From the NCBI RefSeq assembly GCF_009742825.1, contig NZ_WPCE01000005.1:1-45088 (forward strand): DNA of 45,088 nucleotides. The letters are read 5' to 3'. This DNA is from Halorubrum sp. CBA1125. Its GTDB lineage: Archaea > Halobacteriota > Halobacteria > Halobacteriales > Haloferacaceae. The notes under the pieces were generated by a model. That model made no database searches and was not told the DNA's origin. It worked only from the letters and a program-made list of their open reading frames with translations. Position numbers and translations under genes: made by a program. Below, one piece after another: positions 24,763-31,768 of the stretch (position 1 is its first letter; each line of letters opens with the position of its first letter).

Positions 24763-25947
24763 TCATGTGGCACTGTCACGGGTGCGCCCGCTCCGTGGCG
24801 TGTCATCGCTGGCCGGGTTCCAAGGACAGCTCTCACCCCACGGATCGAGGCGGCTGGCGATATTGGCCGCCGCGTTAATATCGGCCTGATAGATCGACAC
24901 CCAGCAGTCATCGTTCGTGCAACGGAACTCCGCCTGTGCAGGCCGCGTCCCGATGTGTCCGCAGGCGTGGCAGATCTGGGACGTGTACGCCGGGTCGACG
25001 TACTGGACGGGAATCCCGGCGTCGGCAGCCTTGTCTGCGAGCCGCGTCTGTAGTCGGGCGAACGCCCACGCGTGAAGCCGCCGGGTCAGATGGGGCCCGA
25101 CATCGAGGTCCTCCTGTAGTGACTCGAGGGCCTCTAGGACGATCACCGGCTGCTCGAAGCCGGCGGCGTAGTCGACGGCCCGGCGGGTCGCCGTCTCGAT
25201 CTCGTCGTCGAGTGCGTTCCGGAAATACTCGGCCTGCTGGTCGATCCGTCACGCGGCGGCGTCGCGTTCCTGCAACCGCTGGAGCGTCCTCTGGAGCGTC
25301 TGATTGAGGTCGCGTGCCCGACCACCATCGACCAGCAGCGGGTCGACTGGCCGTCTGTTCCGGAGCGCACAGCCGGTCAGCAGGATCGCCTCGCCGACGT
25401 CGAACCCGACCGGGGTACGGGATTCGTGGTCGAATTTCGTGTCGGGGATCGGGAGCGACAGTGGGACGTGGAGTTCCCAGCGGCTGTGTCGGGCCTGGTG
25501 GACGAGTTGCAACTGTCCAGCAGTGGCGTCGCCGGCGAGCAGCTGGTCCCACCAGTTCCGCTGGGCCGGGTTAATGGCGAGTGCGATCCAGAAATTCGTT
25601 CCGCGGCCCGGCTGGGGGACTTCCCAGCAGAACGCGTGGGTGCGCTCCGCCGACTGATCGAACGTGGCGGCACGGTTGGTGAACCGGACTGGCTGTGCCG
25701 CGTTGAGGTCCGGCGTGCCGTCCTCGAGAAGCTGCGGAACGTGGCGCTTCAGCGCATCCTTCGCCTGATACGGGAGGTCGTACGGGGTCACGATGTCGTT
25801 GACCGCTGTCATCGTCGTCGCGCCGGCCTTGACGGCGGCTTCGAGAGCCTCGCGGTAGGCCGACTGAAGACGGCGAAGTTTCCGTTCCTTGTGCGCCGTT
25901 GGCTCGACGAGTGTCGCAACAACGGTCCGGATACGTTCGTTGGACAT
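24763..25947 (-). pseudogene. IS1341-type TnpB with one internal stop
   Basis: From ATG 25947 (MSNERIRTVVATLVEPTAHK) the frame is intact to 24763 except for TGA at 25249-25251, probably a CGA codon changed to TGA. All nuclease motifs are present: RuvC I Asp in TPVGFDVGEAILLTG before the stop, and, after it, RuvC II Glu in PVIVLEALESL, the zinc ribbon CHACG...CTNDDC, and RuvC III Asp in YQADINAAANIA. Length would be 394 residues, normal for TnpB. It is the same type as 17325-18309. A single nonsense change suggests recent inactivation or an error. Confidence 0.75.
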
Positions 25948-25967
25948 AGGGCTGAAGAGTCAGTGAA

Positions 25968-26144
25968 TCAGTGGTCGACGTGTCCCCACATCCGCGGCAC
26001 GTAGCCGGGATGTTCGATGTCATCTGCGTAGTCCCGAAGGAGTCCAATCAGGACGATCTTCGGGACACCGTTCTCGGCCTGTTCGACCAACCACTCTTCC
26101 AGTTCGACTTCAGCCTCCTCAATCTCGTTCAGTTCGACCGCCAT
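25968..26144 (-). CDS. Small acidic protein next to tnpB
   Basis: A 58-aa frame, MAVELNEIEEAEVELEEWLV, EQAENGVPKIVLIGLLRDYA and DDIEHPGYVPRMWGHVDH, on the same strand and ending 20 bases before the TnpB start. Codon use and acidity are typically haloarchaeal and the frame is closed cleanly by ATG and TGA. Predicted as a helical hairpin with a hydrophobic IVLIGLL core. Unrecognised; a partner or passenger of the TnpB element, or a small antitoxin-like protein. Confidence 0.6.
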   Translation of the reverse strand: MAVELNEIEEAEVELEEWLVEQAENGVPKIVLIGLLRDYADDIEHPGYVPRMWGHVDH

Positions 26145-26458
26145 CGGTCATCGCCCCTCCGGCTGTTGATACACCTGTCGCTGCTGCTGGTGTCGCATCT
26201 TGAATCACCTGTGCTGTGCAGGCACGACCGAACGCGCCTGCACCCTTTGCAGGCGCTCAAAAAACACTACTGGACTACACAGTCAGAATCGGGTGCTGTA
26301 GAACAGCTGTCATACTTGGCTCAGGGCGATAAGTACAGACGAGCTACGTAGCAGCAGCCCGGCCAGCCTTGACTACTGCCCGATACTGGAGATGCCAACT
26401 GAGAGTGCGTCACATTCACGGCGTCGGCAAATTGCACGCCGAGGTTCAGGACGGGTTC
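26145..26458. other. Gene-free stretch with a hairpin
   Basis: 314 bp without a gene apart from a possible 16-codon frame just before the small protein. GCGCCTGCA (26234-26242) and TGCAGGCGC (26248-26256) form a 9-bp perfect hairpin followed by CTCAAAAAAC. It may be the left-end hairpin of the TnpB element; the run of A after it argues against a plus-strand terminator. Confidence 0.4.
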
Positions 26459-27241
26459 TCAGTGTGACGTGGCGTTGGCTTTGACTTGGTCGTACCTCTC
26501 CGCTGCCCACTCCAGGAGTTCCGAGTGTGACGGGGCCTCTAGCACTGAATGGGTTCGCATTCGTTCGTCGAACGCCCCGAGGAGGACCGTGTCATCGACG
26601 ATTCCGAGTGCGTACTCCGGAACCGTACTTGATTCGTAGAGCGTGATGTTCTTGGACGCGTTGATAGCCTTGAGCGCCTCGTCGTAGTCAGGACTCGCAG
26701 ATTCGTATCCCCCCCGCGGGACGACGATATCAAGCGTCAGATCCTCGGCAATACACTCGTGAAGTGTCTCGATGTAGAGCGGATTGACTGTCGGAAGGAA
26801 TCCCCTGACAGAAGTCGAATTCATCACGCTCCGGCGGACGTGGTAGAGCGGCTCGAACGGGGTGTCGGTCGTGGACACCGTTATGTCACACGACGTCAGC
26901 GTGTCCGGACTGACCGGGAGACCGGCCGGGAAACGCTCGAAGAAGGGGCCGAGAGACGACCCGAGCTCAACCGCCGAGAGTGCGTCTCCCACTGCTTCGC
27001 ACGCGATTTCACCCGCTACGGTGATCTCGTATCTGTTCTCCGTTACGACATGGGAGATGTACCCCTGTTCCTCAAGGGCAGTGAGGTTCCGCCGAAGCGT
27101 CGATCGAGGTAAGTCGAGTTCCTCGCCGAGCGCGTCGCCCGGTGCCGCACTCTCGGAGAGCAACCGCAGTAATCGGTAGCGATTCGGGGACGCAACGAGG
27201 AACTCTAGTCGCTCAAGTGCGACCTCAACTGAGCTCTCCAT
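26459..27241 (-). CDS. Winged-helix transcriptional regulator (FilR1/DUF1724-type)
   Basis: A 260-aa regulator. N-terminal winged helix (residues 8-75): LEFLVASPNRYRLLRLLSES, then GEELDLPRSTLRRNLTALEE and the wing SHVVTENRYEITVAGE. The C-terminal 130 residues (MNSTSVRGFLPTVNPLYIET; LTLDIVVPRGG; LYESSTVPEYALGIVDDTVL) match the sensor half common in archaeal regulators of the methanogenesis-regulator/FilR1 class. Divergent from the HAD gene 129 bp away, which it may control. ATG 27241 is the natural start. Confidence 0.8.
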   Translation of the reverse strand: MESSVEVALERLEFLVASPNRYRLLRLLSESAAPGDALGEELDLPRSTLRRNLTALEEQGYISHVVTENRYEITVAGEIACEAVGDALSAVELGSSLGPFFERFPAGLPVSPDTLTSCDITVSTTDTPFEPLYHVRRSVMNSTSVRGFLPTVNPLYIETLHECIAEDLTLDIVVPRGGYESASPDYDEALKAINASKNITLYESSTVPEYALGIVDDTVLLGAFDERMRTHSVLEAPSHSELLEWAAERYDQVKANATSH

Positions 27242-27370
27242 GACTCCGTCACAAGTGCTTTGACACTTCCTCGTTTCGATGCGCTACGTCCACCCCCTGA
27301 ACACTGCTCACCCCTCGAACACCTCCCACCAGATAGCGTTATTCATCTGACGGAATAGCTTCCGTTCACG

Positions 27371-28021
27371 ATGAGCTACGATACGGTACTGTTCGACTGT
27401 GATGGTGTTATCGCAGAAATGCCCGACAGGACGGCCATGACAGAGGCGATGCGCCGTGTACAGCGACGGTTCGAACTGTCCACTCCACCCGAGCAGATAC
27501 TTTCAGACTTCTTGCGGGGCAACCTCTCGTCCATTACCGAGCGCTGTCGGTCGGCTGAAATCGAACGTGATACCTTCTTTGCGGCGGCCGCCCGCGAAGG
27601 AGTTCAGGCGCAACTAACCGAGATTCGATCGGGTCTTCGCTCAGTGTATGACGACATCGCCGCCGTTCGGCAGCTGAACTACCCGATGGGCGTGGTCAGT
27701 GACAACCATCCGCGCGTTCTCTCGTTCCTCCTGCAACAGTTCAACTTGGCGAGTTGCTTCGAGACGGTGCAGGGCTGTCGGTTCACGCCGTCCGAATTCC
27801 AACGCCGGAAGCCTAACCCATACAACCTCAAGATTGCAATGGAGACGCTTGATGCCGAGAGTGCATTGTACGTTGGGGACCGAGAGATAGACATCAAAGC
27901 GGCCGATAACGCCGGGATTGACTCAGCACTGCTACTACGCGACCACACGGCCGAGAGCGAGACTGATGTTGCTCCGACATACGAGGTCTCCTCGCTCTGG
28001 CAACTCCACAACGTACTCTAA
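27371..28021 (+). CDS. HAD superfamily phosphatase
   Basis: A 216-aa haloacid-dehalogenase hydrolase of the phosphoglycolate-phosphatase-like group. Motif I FDCDGVIAE (8-16) supplies the nucleophile Asp, motif II is VVSDNHP (about 113-119), motif III the Lys in QRRKPNPYN, and motif IV VGDREIDIKAADNAG. A helical cap lies between motifs I and II. Substrate unknown; phosphate monoesters are typical. Divergent from the winged-helix regulator. Confidence 0.87.
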   Translation: MSYDTVLFDCDGVIAEMPDRTAMTEAMRRVQRRFELSTPPEQILSDFLRGNLSSITERCRSAEIERDTFFAAAAREGVQAQLTEIRSGLRSVYDDIAAVRQLNYPMGVVSDNHPRVLSFLLQQFNLASCFETVQGCRFTPSEFQRRKPNPYNLKIAMETLDAESALYVGDREIDIKAADNAGIDSALLLRDHTAESETDVAPTYEVSSLWQLHNVL

Positions 28022-28242
28022 AGTAGAGTTCCGAAGCCAACAAGACCGTTCATGCGACTCCGGCTTCACTGACGGAGATAGAAACACTCGTTCGTCGAAT
28101 AGTCATCAGCGGCCGGAGGAAACGACCGAAACAAAACTCGGTGGGTAAATCTACTTACAAGTGGATTCAGCAATCCCTGGGATGAAAACGACCATTCTGT
28201 CCGTAGTTCTTTGGCACCTTGATCAGAGCTTTCCCAGTCGGG

Positions 28243-28380
28243 GATGAGCAGCCACGCCGCAGAACCCCCCGCGCTTCCCCGCTGGCGTCGAGACCAGATT
28301 CATTTTAGCCCGGAACGGGCGCTCGCGGTGCGGAGAGCGCCCGCACGCCCGGAATGGTCGGTCGCGAGCGACGCGGAGGG
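28243..28380 (+). repeat. Dispersed repeat, copy 2
   Basis: Matches 24446-24591 in the same orientation, with small gaps around 28310-28340. It occupies part of the 28022-28712 gap, the remainder of which is G/C-rich and shows no gene I can support. Confidence 0.6.
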
Positions 28381-28712
28381 TGGCAGCGGCGAGCGGGGCG
28401 GCCGGTACGAACACACCCATCCAGCCGGCTACGTCGCGCAGCCGGCCATCTATCGTCCTGACGGATGCAGAACGGGCGAGGCCGTCTCGGTCACCGGGAG
28501 ACTCGTCTCCCGAGCTCACGGCGCGAAGCACCGTGAACGTCCCCCGATCCCGCAAGCACCACAGGGACGTGGCGCGCAGCGGCGTCCTCGTGAGCGAAGC
28601 AAACGAGGGCCAGCGAGACGCAGTCTCGCGCGGTCGCGGGACGTCGAGCCGCCGAGGGCTTTCGGGTGTCGTCGCCGGCGCTGGGTGTTCGGCGTCGCCA
28701 CGCGGAGACCGG

Positions 28713-29275
28713 TTACTCTTCGAGACGGTGGAGCAATTGCGTGACGTACGGACTGTGCTCCCAGCTCCGGTGCGGGCTGATCGTCGTAATCAGCGTTCGA
28801 GCCACCTCGTGGCTCAGATGGCCGTTCCGAGCGTAATCGGCGATAAGCCGTGGCGTCGGAACGATCCGTGGGCCCTGTAGCACGGCGTGAATCAGCGGGA
28901 AGTTCGTCCCGCCAAACTCGTCGGTGAGAAACCTATCGATCCCGAGCGCGTTCGCGAGGACGATGCCATCAGTTTCGCCGTCGTCGAGGCCGAACGTCGC
29001 TCGCGCATCCGGGGTGTCGTCGCGCACATGCGGATCTTCGACCGTGTAGTGGCCACGGGCCGCGAGGACGTTACTCGCGGCTGCGGCGTGGATATCCTGA
29101 TACTGCGTGATATCGTGGAGTTCTGCGACCACTTCCGGAGGGACGACCGCATCACAGAAGGTGAGCAGGTACTGGAACAGGTCCAGAACGTCGAGCCCGA
29201 CGGCTGCATCCACACGGGCACTGCGCGGCTGACGAGCGCGCCCGTGTCGCCGACGACTGAACAGTCGTCGGCCGC
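28713..29275 (-). pseudogene. PIN-domain nuclease, frameshifted near its N-terminus
   Basis: The start of the domain reads SVVGDTGALVS (first PIN Asp) in one frame at about 29267-29235; the reading then moves to ARVDAAVGLDVLDLFQYLLT at about 29220 and is intact to 28713. Later PIN features: PPEVVAELHDITQYQDIHAA, LDDGETDGIVLANALGIDRF and LTDEFGGTNFPLIHAVL. The start codon is obscured by a palindrome at 29249-29272. It sits directly behind the antitoxin-like gene. Probably an inactivated toxin, or the frameshift is an error. Confidence 0.6.
29249..29272. repeat. Perfect 11-bp palindrome at the antitoxin/toxin junction
   Basis: GCCGACGACTG, two bases, CAGTCGTCGGC. It lies 4 bases past the stop codon of the minus-strand antitoxin-like gene and covers the expected start of the PIN gene. 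It could be an operator, a translation-controlling hairpin or a rearrangement scar. Confidence 0.6.
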
Positions 29276-29503
29276 TCAGCAATCGTCATCGGCTCTGGTG
29301 TCGACTGTCGTCAGGTCCCCCTCGTAGATATCGATGTCGTCGGGGCCAGCGAGATCGAGTGGGTCCTCCTCGAGGTCAGCTTTGAGGAGACGAAATCGCT
29401 GGGCGGACGTGGCACCAACGAGGACTGTGAGCTGGTCAACGGTGAGCCCGGCATTGTAGTACGTAGTTGCGATCGCCTTCGGAAGTGGGTCTCCCTCGCT
29501 CAT
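29276..29503 (-). CDS. Antitoxin-like small protein
   Basis: A 75-aa protein: MSEGDPLPKAIATTYYNAGL, TVDQLTVLVGATSAQRFRLL, then an acidic tail (EEDPLDLAGPDDIDIYEGDL). The middle has a helix-turn-helix feel. It overlaps the upstream gene by 4 bases (ATGA) and precedes a PIN gene, the position of an antitoxin. Family not firmly recognised. Confidence 0.6.
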   Translation of the reverse strand: MSEGDPLPKAIATTYYNAGLTVDQLTVLVGATSAQRFRLLKADLEEDPLDLAGPDDIDIYEGDLTTVDTRADDDC

Positions 29504-29730
29504 CGGTCGCGCAGCCGATCTCGAGCGGCTGCGAACCGAACTGGATCCGTATCGCCAGCGGCAGCCATGTCGTTTGCCGACTGGAGCTGAGAGTCAATAA
29601 GCCGATTCTGTTGGCGTGACCACTCTCTGTCGTCGTGCGTCCGAACGTACTCAGCCCATCGCTTGATCATCTCACGCCGTTGCTCCGTGTTCCGACGGTG
29701 GTTGTCCTCAAACTCCTGTGAGTTCAGCAT
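29500..29730 (-). CDS. Small charged protein between nucleotidyltransferase and antitoxin
   Basis: A 76-aa protein, MLNSQEFEDNHRRNTEQRRE then MIKRWAEYVRTHDDREWSRQ, rich in Arg and Asp/Glu and predicted helical throughout. It starts 23 bases inside the end of the nucleotidyltransferase gene and ends overlapping the next gene by 4 bases, so all are translated from one mRNA. It may be the cognate partner of the nucleotidyltransferase. An ATG at 29748 is also in frame. Not recognised by family. Confidence 0.6.
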   Translation of the reverse strand: MLNSQEFEDNHRRNTEQRREMIKRWAEYVRTHDDREWSRQQNRLIDSQLQSANDMAAAGDTDPVRFAAARDRLRDR

Positions 29731-30319
29731 AGTACTCTTCAACTCCAAGTTCGTTGACGTACGTTTCGAGCTGCTCCGTGTTAAATCGTTCCTCGAAGGT
29801 CAAGTACAGGTGGAGTGCATCTTCGAAATCCTTCCCGTTGAGACTGTTTGCAGCTTGCGCAAGTCGGAGTTTGTATGCGATTTGGAGTTCAAGCGGACTG
29901 ATCTCGATCTGCCCCTCATCAAATGTCACCGTGAGGGGGTTCGAGAGGGCCTCACGCTCAACGTCGTTTGAAACAAACCATGTTTCGAAGTTCGGGTACA
30001 TCTCTCCGTCCTCAGCAATTCGGATTCGGCTGCCCTCGCTCAACATCGAAAACATCTCATCAAGTGGCATTGCCATCCCCCAATATCCGTGATCTTTGAG
30101 TTCGGTAACTAACTGCTCAGTCTCAGTTTCGGATAACGACTCCAGAATGATGTCGATGTCCTCTGTCGATCGAGATCGCCCAGTGAGGATCGCGACGTAC
30201 CCACTCACGATGACGTAGTTAACATCGCAGGCGTCGAGAATTCCTGTGAACTCAAGCACATCTTTGTCGAGTGCTGATAGCTCCCGTGACACCGTGAGCG
30301 TATGATCACTGAGTTCCAT
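29708..30319 (-). CDS. Nucleotidyltransferase, AbiEii/MNT-like
   Basis: A 203-aa protein with the minimal nucleotidyltransferase signature YVIVSGYVAILTGRSRSTED then IDIIL (about residues 36-60), in which the Asp pair (EDIDI) would bind metal. The C-terminal helical half (PLELQIAYKLRLAQAANSL; GKDFEDALHLYLTFEE) matches the arrangement of AbiEii-type and related nucleotidyltransferase toxins. First gene of the four-gene minus-strand operon; a TATA-like TAGTTTATTG lies about 20-30 bases upstream. Such proteins act in toxin-antitoxin and phage-defence modules by nucleotidylating RNA or protein targets. Target unknown here. Confidence 0.75.
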   Translation of the reverse strand: MELSDHTLTVSRELSALDKDVLEFTGILDACDVNYVIVSGYVAILTGRSRSTEDIDIILESLSETETEQLVTELKDHGYWGMAMPLDEMFSMLSEGSRIRIAEDGEMYPNFETWFVSNDVEREALSNPLTVTFDEGQIEISPLELQIAYKLRLAQAANSLNGKDFEDALHLYLTFEERFNTEQLETYVNELGVEEYYAELTGV

Positions 30320-30388
30320 CAGTTTCCTCTATGGAACCACAATAAACTAAGCGCTGCGTCAGTCGTGTCAGGACACCTGTTTCGATGC

Positions 30389-30967
30389 TCATTCGTTGAC
30401 TCCTTCTTGGGTGGCGTGACTTACGTCCGCTCCGGTCTCGTAGTGCTCGTGGACGACGGGCCGGAGCGCCTGCAGAATCATCTCCGCAGCTAGCGGTGAG
30501 ATGTCCAGGTCCTCCGCCATCAGCCGATAGGTCACCTCACCGCGTTCACGGGCGACCGCGTAGGTGAGCGCCGTTGCGAGGCCGGCGACGCCGTGCCGGT
30601 GTATGTAGGTGTCGATGTCGGCGTCCGTCTCGCGGCGGCCGACGGCGTCGATGAGCGCCGGCGTGATCGTATACTCGCGGTCGCCCGCGGTCGTCGTCAC
30701 GGTCAGGTCGATCTCCCGGGCGGCGTACCGGCGCGGCTGCTCGTCGTCGGTGACGTCGACGAGGCCGGCGTCGACGAGCCGGTTGACGTAGCTGTAGGCC
30801 GTTCCCTGTGCGAGCTCGAGATCGTCCATCACGTCCTGGACGGTCGCCTCGCTCTCCCGAGCGAGATACGCGTACAGCTGGGCCAACTGTGGCTCCGCGA
30901 GGAGGTCCGCGACCGACAGGAAGTCCTGGACGATGTCGCCGTCGGGGCGGTTTGAGGTGCGTGACAC
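30389..30967 (-). CDS. Winged-helix transcriptional regulator
   Basis: A 192-aa regulator from GTG 30967 (VSRTSNRPDGDIVQDFLSVA). The helix-turn-helix is ESEATVQDVMDDLELAQGTA then YSYVNRLVDAGLVDVTDDEQ (wing); the C-terminal domain (DADIDTYIHRHGVAGLATAL; GEVTYRLMAEDLDISPLAAE) is a type found repeatedly on haloarchaeal plasmids. The GTG is chosen because a TATA-like TTTATTGG lies about 30 bases upstream and the longer frame from 31021 would run through it. Tandem TTACAGT repeats lie between TATA and start. Confidence 0.75.
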   Translation of the reverse strand: MSRTSNRPDGDIVQDFLSVADLLAEPQLAQLYAYLARESEATVQDVMDDLELAQGTAYSYVNRLVDAGLVDVTDDEQPRRYAAREIDLTVTTTAGDREYTITPALIDAVGRRETDADIDTYIHRHGVAGLATALTYAVARERGEVTYRLMAEDLDISPLAAEMILQALRPVVHEHYETGADVSHATQEGVNE

Positions 30968-30980
30968 GATGCGTTCTTGA

Positions 30981-30994
30981 TTACAGTTTACAGT
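30981..30994 (-). promoter_or_regulatory. Tandem 7-bp repeat in the regulator's promoter
   Basis: TTACAGT occurs twice without a gap, 14 bases upstream of the GTG start and just downstream of the TATA-like box. Binding there would block transcription, so autoregulation by the adjacent winged-helix protein is a natural guess. Confidence 0.4.
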
Positions 30995-31124
30995 GAACCA
31001 ATAAAGTGTGTTTGGGGTCACTCTGTTGGCGTCGCGACGAGATGCTCCTTGTGGGCTGCCGCACCGGACGTCGTGAAGCCACCCGAGTCACAGCGACTGG
31101 GGGCTGCCAGCTACACAGATCCCG

Positions 31125-31703
31125 CTAGGCCGTTTCGATGAGCTGACCGTGGGCTTCTGTGAGTGATCCTTCGAACTGCCACGTCGCTTCACAGAACGCC
31201 GCATCTGTCTGGGCGTCCCACCGTGGGAACCCACACTGCTCGCTCACCGCAACCTGCCACGCCGGCGGCTCAACCTGCGCAAGGTTGTACTCAGGGATCG
31301 CGACGATGTACAGATACTCTTCGTCACCGTGGATCCCTTGTCGCGGATCCTCGATCCCGTGACCGAGCAGAAACAGCGGTTGCGCAAGATGCTGCATCCG
31401 GCTGGGATCACACACGTCCGCGGGCGACGATGCGTCGAGGCGCCGATCCGGCTCCCGTTTGAGATCGAGATACAGCGGCAGCGTGGTGAGCTTCTCGAGG
31501 AAGACGTACTGGGCCGCTGCGTACGCAGGCCCACGCACGCTCGCGGTCGCCTCTAAGAGTTGCTTGAGTTGGTGGAGCCGTCCGAGCACCCCCTCCGGAT
31601 ACCCGTCGGAGTGGGTGTACACCTGTGCGACTGGATCGGTCGGATCGGTCGTCCGGCCCTGATCGAGGTCACGGACGAACCGGAGTTGACATCGTGTCGA
31701 CAT
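31125..31703 (-). CDS. Conserved haloarchaeal plasmid protein, function unknown
   Basis: A 192-aa protein, MSTRCQLRFVRDLDQGRTTD then VAQVYTHSDGYPEGVLGRLH, in which a short RC-rich N-terminus resembles proteins that coordinate an N-terminal motif. The middle has a helical segment (LHQLKQLLEATASVRGPAYA) and the end is strand-rich (EEYLYIVAIPEYNLAQVEPP). ATG 31703 is preferred over the upstream in-frame start at 31751. It lies 65 bp downstream of the GHKL-zincin gene on the same strand, probably in one operon. No function assigned. Confidence 0.7.
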   Translation of the reverse strand: MSTRCQLRFVRDLDQGRTTDPTDPVAQVYTHSDGYPEGVLGRLHQLKQLLEATASVRGPAYAAAQYVFLEKLTTLPLYLDLKREPDRRLDASSPADVCDPSRMQHLAQPLFLLGHGIEDPRQGIHGDEEYLYIVAIPEYNLAQVEPPAWQVAVSEQCGFPRWDAQTDAAFCEATWQFEGSLTEAHGQLIETA

Positions 31704-31768
31704 CGAATCACACCGGCAACTGACTCGCCGGCACCCATCGCGGCGAGCCACAAACCCACAGACGTCAC

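Noticed and set aside
26234-26256. Plus-strand terminator hairpin
   Set aside because: No plus-strand gene lies upstream, and the following run is A, not T.
28223-28555. 110-codon minus-strand frame
   Set aside because: It runs through the dispersed repeat and has basic, non-haloarchaeal composition.
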